NCBI GenBank assembly: GCA_037045685.1
Contig: JBAOII010000028.1
Coordinates: forward strand, 124,001 to 188,000
DNA from: Competibacter_A sp037045685
GTDB lineage: Bacteria; Pseudomonadota; Gammaproteobacteria; Competibacterales; Competibacteraceae
Direction of reading: 5' to 3'
Length of the DNA stretch: 64,000 bases
Part shown: positions 50,319 to 58,568 of the stretch, piece after piece
How positions within the stretch are numbered: position 1 is the first letter of the stretch
Layout: each line of letters opens with the position of its first letter
Made by a program: the position numbers and the translations under genes
The notes under the pieces: generated by a model
Seen by the model: only the letters and a program-made list of their open reading frames with translations
The model's database searches: none
Told to the model about the DNA's origin: nothing

Positions 50319-51125
50319 TCAGGACCACAGCGCGCGCACGCCGAAATAGGCGATGTCCTTGAAGCGGCGCAGCGTACTCTTGATAAGCGAGGTTTCAGGC
50401 CGGGTACAGAAAGTCATGCTAAGCATGACGCGCAACTCGTTTTCCTCCAACCGGGTGACCTTGTGGAAGACCCGCGCCCCCTCGAACACGATCAAGGTGT
50501 TGGGCGGAGTGGGTATCGCGACCTCCCGACCGTCCTGGCGGATCACCAGTTGCGCCGAGGACAGCCGGTCCTCCCGGAGATGGCGGTTCACCAAGGGCAC
50601 CAGCACGGTGAAATGGCGACCGTGGTAAAAGTTGTAATCGTAGTGCCAGTTGATGTGATCGCGCGGCCGGTCGTAGAACAGCAGGGAACAGGAGCTCTGA
50701 TCGTTGATCGGCGTCGGCGCGACCGGCTCGCCGATCAGCGCCGAACACAACCGGCGCAGATAGTCGGACTGGTAGAAGGCGACGATTTCCGGCGCGAGAT
50801 CGTGCAAATTCTCGTAGGCGACGGTGCCGCCCTGCTTGTGGGTCGGGAAGTAGCTGCGCTCGGTTTCGCGTCGCCGCAACGCCGCCTCGCGCAGCTTCTC
50901 GAAAGCGGGAACCGGCAAAGGCTCGGGCACCACGGCGAACCGTCGCTGAAAGTCGGGAAGCGGCGATGGCAAACTGTCGGGCAAGCTCAGCGCGGCGCCA
51001 TGCCGGAAGACGAGATCGCGCTGCGACGCTCGCAGCCGCCGATATTGCCGTTGCTGGCGCAGCTTGAGGCCGGTGAAGGTCAACGCCCCGGCCACGACGG
51101 AGATCAGCAGAATTTCCGACGGCAT
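50319..51125 (-). CDS. Membrane-anchored 2-oxoglutarate/Fe(II) oxygenase-like protein
   Basis: 268 residues from the ATG at 51125; the open frame begins earlier but inside the neighbouring esterase gene. A single N-terminal hydrophobic segment (residues 3-20) suggests membrane anchoring with the enzyme in the cytoplasm. The iron ligands HYD (INWHYDYNFYHG) and a distal His (ARVFHKVTRL), followed by an Arg (NELRVML) for 2-oxoglutarate, are all present in order. The substrate is unknown. It follows the esterase gene after 35 bases and is divergent from the betaine-lipid genes across a Pho-box-like site, so a lipid substrate is possible but inferred. Confidence 0.7.
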   Translation of the reverse strand: MPSEILLISVVAGALTFTGLKLRQQRQYRRLRASQRDLVFRHGAALSLPDSLPSPLPDFQRRFAVVPEPLPVPAFEKLREAALRRRETERSYFPTHKQGGTVAYENLHDLAPEIVAFYQSDYLRRLCSALIGEPVAPTPINDQSSCSLLFYDRPRDHINWHYDYNFYHGRHFTVLVPLVNRHLREDRLSSAQLVIRQDGREVAIPTPPNTLIVFEGARVFHKVTRLEENELRVMLSMTFCTRPETSLIKSTLRRFKDIAYFGVRALWS

Positions 51126-51160
51126 AGCTGCTCCGGTAACGATAAAAGGGACGGCCTGGT

Positions 51161-51889
51161 TCAGACGTAAAGCCCGACCATCTTGCGCCAAGCCGATGCG
51201 CTGTGGGCGCGACCGCTCCAGATGTGCAAGGCGTGCCAGATGCCCTTGTTCCACAGCGTGGCGCTGAATTGTCGGTTGTTGTCCAAAAAGGGATCGGCGT
51301 CACCGATCGTCAGCACGATATCCAGCCGCCGCAACTGATACAGCATTCCATCATCGCGAAGGTTGGGCAGGAAGTGGCTTGGCGTATTGAAGTAAACCAG
51401 CTCGTCGTAATGCCCGTCGAACAAATCGCGAAAATCCTCGACCGTTTGGGTCAAATCGAAGCGCCCGCTGAAAGCGGCCACCTTGCTGAAGCAATGGGGG
51501 TGGCGAAACGCGAAGTTGACCGCGTGGAACGCGCCGAAGCTGCACCCGTGCGCGATCACGCAGGGATGGCGGTTCTTGTTCCACATGAGCGGCAGCACTT
51601 CGTGGAGCAGATAGGCTTCGTATTGCAGGTGCCGGTGCAGGCGGTCGCCCGGATGGTTCCAAAAACAGTAGAAGCTTTCCTGATCGATGCTATCCACGCA
51701 ATACAACTGCAAGTGACCCCGCTCGATCTTGTCGCGTAGCGCTCCCACCAGCCCGATATCCTCGTACTCGTGAAACCGCGCGCAACGGGTGGGAAACACC
51801 AGCACCTTGGCGCCGGCATGGCCGAAGACCAGCAACTCCATATCGCGGCAGGTTCGATGGCTATACCACTTGTGATATTCCCGGTTCAT
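51161..51889 (-). CDS. Esterase of the alpha/beta-hydrolase fold
   Basis: 242 residues, no signal peptide. The nucleophile elbow is HGCSFGAFHA (Gly-x-Ser-x-Gly) near residues 114-123; the Asp (TIGDADPFLD) and His (SGRAHSASAW) of the triad are in the expected places, as in the esterase D/Fes family (PF00756). It is the first gene of a two-gene minus-strand operon that starts about 69 bases from a Pho-box-like repeat. Substrate unknown. Confidence 0.75.
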   Translation of the reverse strand: MNREYHKWYSHRTCRDMELLVFGHAGAKVLVFPTRCARFHEYEDIGLVGALRDKIERGHLQLYCVDSIDQESFYCFWNHPGDRLHRHLQYEAYLLHEVLPLMWNKNRHPCVIAHGCSFGAFHAVNFAFRHPHCFSKVAAFSGRFDLTQTVEDFRDLFDGHYDELVYFNTPSHFLPNLRDDGMLYQLRRLDIVLTIGDADPFLDNNRQFSATLWNKGIWHALHIWSGRAHSASAWRKMVGLYV

Positions 51890-51957
51890 CTTCGACGACT
51901 GTAAAACCCATAAAAATCAACCATGACAACAGCCTATCGCCGAAAAGCTGCACGGGC

Positions 51958-51975
51958 ATGACAGCCGGAAGACAG
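51958..51975 (-). promoter_or_regulatory. Pho-box-like repeat facing the esterase gene
   Basis: Read on the minus strand: CTGTCTT CCGG CTGTCAT, two 7-base direct repeats four bases apart. The PhoB consensus is two CTGTCAT units 11 bases apart; 13 of 14 unit positions match. The site is about 69 bases before the esterase ATG. A further half-like ATGACAA lies at 51923-51929. Confidence 0.6.
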
Positions 51976-52066
51976 TTGTTTTACTCGCTGAAATAGCCGG
52001 ATCTCCGGCCTCGCCAGGCGCTTGGCCGGAGGAGGGTTTGTCACCGCCACCACCGCCACGCGCACC

Positions 52067-52084
52067 CCGTCACGAAACGGTCAT
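52067..52084 (+). promoter_or_regulatory. Weaker Pho-box-like repeat facing btaA
   Basis: CCGTCAC GAAA CGGTCAT has the same 7-4-7 architecture in the forward direction, with 11 of 14 unit positions matching CTGTCAT. It lies 79 bases before the btaA ATG at 52163, a normal distance for a PhoB-activated promoter. Confidence 0.45.
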
Positions 52085-52162
52085 GACGGCGCAATCCTCC
52101 TGTTACCGAGTTTTCCCACACTCCTTGGCCAATCGCTTCCCCGCAACCTGGATCAAGGCGGT

Positions 52163-53338
52163 ATGGTCAAGAAACTCGGCGCCCGGCTCGGCAATCAGGC
52201 CCACGATCTGCTGTTCAAAACGATTCACCAGCGCTACCTGATCTACAACATGTGCTGGGAAGACCCGCGCATCGACCGGCGCCTGCTGGGGCTCGACCGG
52301 GACAGCAAGGTGGTGGTGCTCACCAGCGCCGGCTGCAACGCTTTGGATTATTTGTTGGACGGCCCGGCCGAAATTCATGCGGTGGACGTGAATCCCCGGC
52401 AAAACGCCTTGCTGCAACTCAAGCTGGCGCTGATCGAGCGCGGGAATTTCGGCGACCTGGAGCGGATGTTCCGGCAAGGCGCCCACCCTCGCTTTCGCGA
52501 GTTGTACCAGGCGTTGCGGCCGCGATTGCCGCCCTACGCGGCGGCGTTCTGGGACAAAAAAATCGGGTATTTCGACCCCGCCACCCGCAAGCGCTCCTTC
52601 TACTATCACGGCACCTGCGGTGCGGTGGCCTGGCTGGTCAGCCGGCAACTGCTCAAATCGGGACGCAAGCTGCGCGAGTATCTGTTCGATTTGCTGGACG
52701 CCCGGACCCTGGCGGAACAGCGCGCCCTGTACGAAAAAATCGAGCCCGCCCTATGGGGCCGGTTCAGTACGTGGCTGCTCCGGCAACCCACCGCCCTGGC
52801 CATGCTCGGCGTGCCGCGCCCGCAAATTCACCTGATCCAGCAGCACTATCCCGGCGGCATCATCGGCTACATCGGCGACAAGCTGCGCCACGTCCTGACC
52901 GAGGTGTTGATCCACGACAACTATTTCTGGCGGGCCTACCTCACCGGCGCCTACACCGAGCGCTGTTGCCCCAACTATCTTCTGGAAGAAAATTTTGCCG
53001 GCCTGCGCGCCAATCTCGACCGGATACGCACCCACGACGCCACGGTCAGCGACTTCCTGCACGCCAATCCGGGGCAATACAGCCATTTCGTGCTGCTCGA
53101 CCACCAGGACTGGCTGGCCTGGCACCAACCCCAGGCGCTGGAGGAAGAATGGCGGCTGATTCTGGCCAACAGCCGGCCGGGCAGCCGGATTCTGCTGCGC
53201 TCGGCGGGCGACGATCTCGGCTTTCTGCCGGACTGGACCCGGCGGGCGCTGCGCTTCTTCCCCGCCCTGACCGACCCGCTGCACCGCCAAGACCGGGTCG
53301 GAACCTACGGCAGCCTGCATTTCGCGGAGGTGGCATGA
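52163..53338 (+). CDS. btaA: BtaA: AdoMet:diacylglycerol 3-amino-3-carboxypropyltransferase (DUF3419)
   Basis: 391 residues. The ATG at 52163 is preferred because AAGGCGG precedes it and the Pho-box-like site lies upstream; the frame opens at 52022 without support. DUF3419 hallmarks are visible: NMCWEDPRID, LTSAGCNALDYLLDGP (AdoMet region) and HAVDVNPRQNALLQLKLA, then a C-terminal SRILLRSAGDD segment. BtaA moves the aminocarboxypropyl group of AdoMet to diacylglycerol, the first step to the betaine lipid DGTS. The next gene is the matching N-methyltransferase, overlapping by four bases, which strongly supports the call. Confidence 0.88.
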   Translation: MVKKLGARLGNQAHDLLFKTIHQRYLIYNMCWEDPRIDRRLLGLDRDSKVVVLTSAGCNALDYLLDGPAEIHAVDVNPRQNALLQLKLALIERGNFGDLERMFRQGAHPRFRELYQALRPRLPPYAAAFWDKKIGYFDPATRKRSFYYHGTCGAVAWLVSRQLLKSGRKLREYLFDLLDARTLAEQRALYEKIEPALWGRFSTWLLRQPTALAMLGVPRPQIHLIQQHYPGGIIGYIGDKLRHVLTEVLIHDNYFWRAYLTGAYTERCCPNYLLEENFAGLRANLDRIRTHDATVSDFLHANPGQYSHFVLLDHQDWLAWHQPQALEEEWRLILANSRPGSRILLRSAGDDLGFLPDWTRRALRFFPALTDPLHRQDRVGTYGSLHFAEVA

Positions 53339-54009
53339 ACGGATCGAGCGACGCCATCCGGCCGAACCCGGCGCACCCGGCCGAGCCGCTGACCGAGAGT
53401 GCCGCCGCTCTGGCCCGCTACTACCGCTGGCACGCCCGGCTGTACGACGCTACCCGTTGGAGTTTCCTGTTCGGACGGACGGCGCTGATCCGCGCCGTCG
53501 CCGACCATCAAAGTCCGCACCACATTCTGGAAATCGGCTGCGGCACCGGCGCCAATCTGCTCCGTCTCGGCCGCCAATTCCCGGAAGCCGCCCTGACCGG
53601 CGTGGACCTGTCGGCCGACATGCTGGCGCGGGCGCGACGCAAGGTGGAGGCGCGCAAGCTGCCCGTCACGCTGCTGAGGCGCTGCTACGACCGGCCGCTG
53701 TCTCCTGAACCCGCCTTCGATCTCGTCGTGTTTTCCTATTGCCTGTCGATGATCGATCCCGGCTGGGAACAGGCGGTGGACGCGGCCCTTTGCGATCTGC
53801 AACCGGGCGGTTTGCTGGCGGTGGTGGATTTCCACGATACCCGCTTTGCCGGATTCCGGCGCTGGATGGAGATCAACCATGTCCGGATGGACGGCCATCT
53901 GTTGCCGCACCTGAACGGACGTTGCCGGCCGGTGGCGCAAACCGTGCGGGGGGCTTATGGCGGCGGCTGGCGCTATTTCACCTTTATCGGCCGCAAGCGC
54001 GAGGCGTGA
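53335..54009 (+). CDS. btaB: BtaB: N-methyltransferase for betaine lipid
   Basis: 224 residues, class I methyltransferase. Motif I is ILEIGCGTGANLL near residues 63-75 and the acidic loop is TGVDLSADML. BtaB adds three methyl groups to diacylglyceryl-homoserine. The short size and RYYRWHARLYDATRW start fit BtaB, and the ATGA overlap with btaA supports it. It is followed after four bases by the metallophosphatase gene. Confidence 0.85.
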   Translation: MNGSSDAIRPNPAHPAEPLTESAAALARYYRWHARLYDATRWSFLFGRTALIRAVADHQSPHHILEIGCGTGANLLRLGRQFPEAALTGVDLSADMLARARRKVEARKLPVTLLRRCYDRPLSPEPAFDLVVFSYCLSMIDPGWEQAVDAALCDLQPGGLLAVVDFHDTRFAGFRRWMEINHVRMDGHLLPHLNGRCRPVAQTVRGAYGGGWRYFTFIGRKREA

Positions 54010-54013
54010 GGCC

Positions 54014-54829
54014 ATGGCATCGACCCGCTTCCGCTCCTTGTGGATCTCGGACGTTCATCTCGGCTTCAGGGAATGCAAGGCCGAGTTTTTGCTAGACTTT
54101 CTGCAACAAAGCGAATGCGAGCAACTGTATCTGGTGGGCGATCTGATCGACTTCTGGAGCTTGCAAAAGGGCGGGCGTTGGCCGGCGACGCACGGCGAGG
54201 TGCTCAAGGCCATCGTCGCCAAGGCCCGCGCCGGGGTCCGGGTGTGGTACGTGCCGGGCAATCACGACGACGTGGTGCGGGACTATCTGGGCCTGCGGGT
54301 GGGGGGCATCGAAATCGCTCCCGAGGCGATTCACGTCACCGCCGACGGCCGTCGCTTCCTGGTCACCCACGGCGACGAGTGCGACAACGCGGTGCGCTGC
54401 GGCGGGCCGTTGCTGAACTGGCTGGGCGACTGGGCCTACGATCTGCTGCTGTTCGCCAACCGCTGGTACAACCGCTGGCGGCGACGCTTGAATCATCCCT
54501 ACTGGTCGCTGGCCAACTTCCTCAAACAGCGCATCGGCCGGGCGGCGGCCTTCATCGCCCGCTTCGAGGCGGCGGCGGCGCACGAGGCGGGCCGACGCGG
54601 GCTGGATGGGGTCATCTGCGGGCATATCCACCACGCCGAATTGCGCGACATTCACGGGGTGCTGTACTGCAACGACGGCGATTGGGTGGAGAGTTGCACC
54701 GCGTTGGTGGAACGCTTTGACGGGTCGCTGGAAATCCTGCGCTGGACCCAGCAACGGGCGGTCGTGGTGGCGCGGGAGCCGGCCCGCTTGCCGGTGGCGC
54801 CACCGCTTCCGGGGTGGGCGACCGGCTGA
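54014..54829 (+). CDS. plcP: PlcP/LpxH-like metallophosphatase
   Basis: 271 residues. Calcineurin-type metal motifs are complete: SDVHLG (residues 13-18), GDLIDFW, PGNHDD, THGDE and GHIHHAE. This is the LpxH-like family that includes Sinorhizobium PlcP, a phospholipase C acting on phosphatidylcholine and related lipids during phosphate starvation. Its location directly after btaAB and before a glycosyltransferase favours PlcP over the lipid-A enzyme LpxH, since BtaA and the glycosyltransferase both need the diacylglycerol that PlcP releases. LpxH cannot be excluded from sequence alone. Confidence 0.75.
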   Translation: MASTRFRSLWISDVHLGFRECKAEFLLDFLQQSECEQLYLVGDLIDFWSLQKGGRWPATHGEVLKAIVAKARAGVRVWYVPGNHDDVVRDYLGLRVGGIEIAPEAIHVTADGRRFLVTHGDECDNAVRCGGPLLNWLGDWAYDLLLFANRWYNRWRRRLNHPYWSLANFLKQRIGRAAAFIARFEAAAAHEAGRRGLDGVICGHIHHAELRDIHGVLYCNDGDWVESCTALVERFDGSLEILRWTQQRAVVVAREPARLPVAPPLPGWATG

Positions 54830-54843
54830 GAGGTCGCGCGAGA

Positions 54844-54878
54844 ACCCCTCTCCCGCAGCGGGAGAGGGGCTGAGGTGA
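54844..54878. repeat. Dispersed palindromic repeat, copy 2
   Basis: CCCCTCTCCCGCAGCGGGAGAGGGG is a near-perfect palindrome followed by CTGAGGTGAAG, the same form as at 13018 and 58402. It sits between the metallophosphatase and glycosyltransferase genes and may stabilise or separate the transcripts. Confidence 0.7.
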
Positions 54879-54953
54879 AGGCAGCGCCCCACTGTCGCGA
54901 TTCCTTCATCAAAGCGTCATCAAGCTGTTGCCGCACTTTCCGAGAATCGGAGC

Positions 54954-56151
54954 ATGCACCCGGACCATAACCTGCTCGCGCCACGGCGCCCGCTGCGCAT
55001 CGGCGTCGTCACCGAAACCTATCCGCCGGAAATCAACGGCGTCGCGTTCACCGTCGCCCGCTGGGTCGAGGGTTTGCGTCGCCGCAGCCATGTCGTGCAA
55101 CTGGTCCGCACCCGGCAAGGCGATCAGGACGCGCCGGCATCGGGGGATTGCCCGGCGGAAACCCTGCGGCTGCCCGGATTCAGGATTCCCGGCTATCCGC
55201 AACTGCAAGGCGGCTGGCCAGCACGGCGCGCCGTGCTGGCGCAATGGCGGCTGGCGCGCCCCGACCTGGTTCACATCGTCACCGAAGGCCCGTTGGGCTA
55301 TTCGGCCCTGCGCGCGGCGCGGCGGCTGAGCATCCCCGTTTCGACCAGCTTTCACACCAATTTCCAACAGTACAGCCGCCATTACCGCATCGGTTGGTTG
55401 GCCGCGCCGATCATGGCCTATTTGCGGCATTTTCATAACCAGGGCGTGCAAACCCTGGTACCCACGGGCGAACTGGCCGAGCACCTCCAATCCCTCGGCT
55501 TCCGACGCACCCAAGTGCTGGCGCGGGGGATCGATACCAGCCTGTTCTCGCCGCACCGCCGCGACCCGGCTCTGCGCGAACGCTGGGGCGTCGCTCCTCG
55601 CTCCCTGGCCGTGCTGTACGTGGGGCGGCTGGCGGCGGAAAAGAATCTGGAGTTGGCCATCGCCGCTTTCCAATCGATCCGCCGGGTCGCGGCCCGATGC
55701 CCGGTTGATCCTGGTCGGGGATGGGCCGATGACATCCCGGTTGCGCGCCCGCCATCCCGCGTTCGTGTACTGCGGCATGAGACAGGGCGAGGATTTGGCC
55801 GCCCATTACGCCTCGGCCGATCTGTTCCTGTTTCCCAGCCTCACCGAAACCTTCGGCAACGTGGTGCTGGAGGCGATGGCCAGCGGTTTGGCGGTGGCAG
55901 CGTTCGACTACGCCGCCGCTCGCGCCCATGTGGAACCGGGGCTGAGTGGCCTGCTGGCGCCGTTTGGCGACGCCGACGCCTTCGTCGCCGCCGCGACCGC
56001 GCTGGCGCGGGACGCGGACGCGCTCGAAGCGATGGGCCAAGCGGCCCGGCGGGGGATGGCGCGGCTGGACAGCGAACATATTTACGATCGGTTGGAAACC
56101 TTGTTTCTGAGCGCGATCCGAGGAGAAGCCTCATGCCCGATACCCTGCTGA
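54954..56151 (+). CDS. GT4 glycosyltransferase, one frameshift
   Basis: About 398 residues after correction. The N-terminal half has VVTETYPPEINGVAFTV and FHTNFQQYSRHY, like the SQD2/MgtA branch of GT4 that glycosylates diacylglycerol or related acceptors. Near 55695 a one-base frame change is needed; it then continues RPDARLILVGDGP to SLTETFGNVVLEAMASG (the E-x7-E motif) and ends at 56151. The end overlaps the PAP2 start by 19 bases. By position it could make phosphorus-free glycolipids from the diacylglycerol released by PlcP, as Agt does; this is inferred. Confidence 0.78.
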
Positions 56152-56696
56152 ACAAACCCATCGAACGGCCCCACCCCCTCCCCGAACGCTGGGTTCGCCT
56201 GACTGAATGGGAACTCGCCTGGTGCCTGCGCTTCCAGCAAGTCGTCCGACACCGCCGGGTGATTCGGCTGTTCGCCCTGGTCAGCCGCTTGGGCGACGGG
56301 GTGTTCTGGTATTCCCTGATGGCCGCTCTGCTGCTGACCCAAGGTGCGGCGGCGGCACCCGTGGTCGGCCGGATGCTGTTGGCGGGGGCGGTTTGTCTGG
56401 CTCTGTACAAATGGCTGAAAGCCCGGACCACCCGTTCCCGTCCGTGCGCCCGCGACCGACAAATCCAGCCGCGCGTGGCGCCGCTGGACGAATACAGTTT
56501 TCCGTCTGGACACACCTTGCACGCGGTATCGTTCACCCTCATCGCGGTGTATCACTACCCGGCGCTGGGCTGGCTGCTGTTGCCGTTCGCGACGCTGGTG
56601 GCCCTGTCGCGGATCGTGCTGGGCTTGCACTACCCCAGCGACGTGTTGGCCGGGGCTCTGCTGGGCGCCGGTCTGGCGCTGCTGGCGCTGCAATAA
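56133..56696 (+). CDS. PAP2-family membrane phosphatase
   Basis: 187 residues with several membrane segments (about 58-70, 80-94, 130-165, 170-185). The three PAP2 motifs are complete: K-x6-RP (KARTTRSRP), PSGH (FPSGHTLHA) and SR-x5-H-x3-D (SRIVLGLHYPSD). It starts after AGGAGA inside the end of the glycosyltransferase gene. It may dephosphorylate phosphatidate or another lipid phosphate, adding to the diacylglycerol pool; the substrate is inferred. Confidence 0.88.
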   Translation: MPDTLLNKPIERPHPLPERWVRLTEWELAWCLRFQQVVRHRRVIRLFALVSRLGDGVFWYSLMAALLLTQGAAAAPVVGRMLLAGAVCLALYKWLKARTTRSRPCARDRQIQPRVAPLDEYSFPSGHTLHAVSFTLIAVYHYPALGWLLLPFATLVALSRIVLGLHYPSDVLAGALLGAGLALLALQ

Positions 56697-56787
56697 GCCT
56701 TCATCCAGGTTTAACCACCCGGTAAAGCTGTTGCAACGCGGCGTTCCTACCCTTGGCGGCATCGTTCGCTATCGCCAGGAGCCCGCT

Positions 56788-57582
56788 TTGAGTACCGACC
56801 TGTCCAGCGCTTCCGACTTCGCTCGCCATCGCCCGGCGACCTCGCCGCTTCCCGCCGCCGCCCCGCGCACCCTCAGCGTGGAACTGGCCCGCTCCCGCGA
56901 GGCCATTCGCGAGGCGCAACGGCTGCGCTACGCCATCTTCGCCGGAGAAATGGGCGCCAAGCTGCACAACCGGCTGCCCGGTCTCGATCACGACCGTCTC
57001 GACGACTACTGCCAGCACTTGATCGTGCGCGACGGACTCGGCCAAGTCGTGGGCTGCACCCGCATTCTCACCGCCGAAGCCGCCAAGCGCGCCGGCGGGT
57101 TCTACTCGCAAACCGAATTCGACCTGACGCCGGTGCTGGCCCTGCCGGGACGGTTGATGGAAATCGGCCGCACCTGCGTTCATCCCGATTACCGCAACGG
57201 CGCGACCATCGGCGCGCTGTGGTCGGGCTTGGCGGCGTTCATCGCCGAACGGAACATCGACTACCTGATCGGCTGCGCCAGCATTCCGCTGGGCGAGGAT
57301 GGCGGGGAAGCGCGGGCGCTTTACGCGGAACTGGCGCAGCGCCACCTCGTACCCGAGCCCCTGCGGGTAAAACCGCTCTTGCCGCTGCCGCGCTGCGATG
57401 GCTTGGCGCACAGCGTCCGCGCCGTGCCACCTTTGCTGAAAGCCTATCTGCGCCTGGGCGCGCGGATCGGCGGCGAACCCTGCCTGGACCCGGATTTCAA
57501 GGTCGCCGACGTCTTCATCCTGCTATCCACCCAGCACATCGAGCGGCGTTACGCCCGGCATTTCCTGGACCGGGACCAATGA
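56788..57582 (+). CDS. olsB: OlsB: ornithine lipid N-acyltransferase
   Basis: 264 residues from a TTG at 56788, chosen because AGGAG precedes it by 6-7 bases; the frame opens at a weaker TTG at 56731. The OlsB core EAQRLRYAIFAGEMGA, GCTRIL and MEIGRTCVHPDYRNG is clear. OlsB transfers a 3-hydroxyacyl group from ACP to the alpha-amine of ornithine. The gene overlaps olsA by four bases. Confidence 0.88.
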   Translation: MSTDLSSASDFARHRPATSPLPAAAPRTLSVELARSREAIREAQRLRYAIFAGEMGAKLHNRLPGLDHDRLDDYCQHLIVRDGLGQVVGCTRILTAEAAKRAGGFYSQTEFDLTPVLALPGRLMEIGRTCVHPDYRNGATIGALWSGLAAFIAERNIDYLIGCASIPLGEDGGEARALYAELAQRHLVPEPLRVKPLLPLPRCDGLAHSVRAVPPLLKAYLRLGARIGGEPCLDPDFKVADVFILLSTQHIERRYARHFLDRDQ

Positions 57583-58367
57583 GCGGACGCTGGCGGAAAT
57601 CCCTGGCCCCGGCCGGGCGGCGGATCGTGCGGGTACCGCTGCTGGGCTTGCACATCCTGACGGGGATCCTGATCGCCGCCGCCTTGGGTCCCGGCCGAGG
57701 GCGGCGCTATGTCTCCACCCGTCCCCTGGCGTGGTGGGGCCGGCGACTGTGCCGGATCATGGGGGTGCGGCTCCAGGCGCGCGGAACCGCCCACGACGGC
57801 GCGGCCTTGTTCGTGGCCAACCATATCTCCTGGCTGGACATCTTCTGCATCGCCGCCGTCTGTCCCACCCATTTCCTGGCCAAGCAGGACGTATCGGCTT
57901 GGCCGTTGTTCGGCTGGTTGTGCCGCCGGGCCGGCACCGCCTTCATCCGGCGCGGGGAGGACAACGGCGCCAGTGAAGCGACCGAGCATCTCGTCTGGCG
58001 CTTGCGCCAGGGTGAGCGGGTATTGGTGTTCCCGGAAGCCACCTCGACCAGCGGCGAAACGGTCCGGCGGTTTTATCCTCGGCTGTTCCAGGCCGCGCTG
58101 CTGGCCCGCTGCCCGGTGCAGGCCATAGCCCTGCGTTACCCCCATCCCGATGGAACCAATCCGGCGGTTCCCTTCGTCGGTGACGACGAGCTATTGCCGC
58201 ACCTGTGGCGGCTGCTGGGCGAACCGGCCACGGTGGCCGAACTGCATTTCGGGATCGTTCGCATCCCGCCGCATTCATCTCGGGACGCGCTGGCCCAGCT
58301 CACTCACGCGGAAATCCACCGGTTCGTGCAACCGTCGCTCTCTTCGGTCATTTCGCGCTCGATTTAG
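57579..58367 (+). CDS. olsA: OlsA/PlsC-type acyltransferase
   Basis: 262 residues. The acyltransferase motifs are ANHISWLD (His-x4-Asp) near residue 82 and FPEATSTSGE; an N-terminal hydrophobic segment (20-38) anchors it to the membrane. OlsA adds the ester-linked second acyl chain to lyso-ornithine lipid. The four-base overlap with olsB makes this role more likely than lysophosphatidate acylation, although some OlsA proteins do both. Confidence 0.85.
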   Translation: MSGRWRKSLAPAGRRIVRVPLLGLHILTGILIAAALGPGRGRRYVSTRPLAWWGRRLCRIMGVRLQARGTAHDGAALFVANHISWLDIFCIAAVCPTHFLAKQDVSAWPLFGWLCRRAGTAFIRRGEDNGASEATEHLVWRLRQGERVLVFPEATSTSGETVRRFYPRLFQAALLARCPVQAIALRYPHPDGTNPAVPFVGDDELLPHLWRLLGEPATVAELHFGIVRIPPHSSRDALAQLTHAEIHRFVQPSLSSVISRSI

Positions 58368-58401
58368 GTTAGAAGCGGCGCAACGACTCTCCTCTCGCGT
58401 T

Positions 58402-58441
58402 TCTCCCCTCCCCCTCGGAAGAGGGGCTGGGGTTGGGGGTC
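58402..58441. repeat. Dispersed palindromic repeat, copy 3
   Basis: TCTCCCCTCCCCCTCGGAAGAGGGGCTGGGGTTGGGGGT, a looser copy of the elements at 13018 and 54844, with the same CTGGGGT tail. Confidence 0.6.
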
Positions 58442-58568
58442 TCAATCGACCGGCACAACGCTTTGACGCGCCCCCCCTAGCTGTGTATCGTGAGGCGATT
58501 CCGACCGATCCCGCTTCGCGCTCAGCGATCCCGCCAACCCGCCCCGCCACTACCGCAATAAATCGCGC

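Noticed and set aside
50319..51125. Assignment of the oxygenase as OlsC (ornithine lipid hydroxylase)
   Set aside because: The iron ligands fit a general 2-oxoglutarate oxygenase, but I see no specific resemblance to the aspartyl/asparaginyl hydroxylase family of OlsC.
54954..56696. A 580-residue glycosyltransferase-PAP2 fusion
   Set aside because: The second half of the GT is intact in another frame from about 55700 to 56151; the fusion reflects a frameshift, and PAP2 has its own ribosome-binding site.
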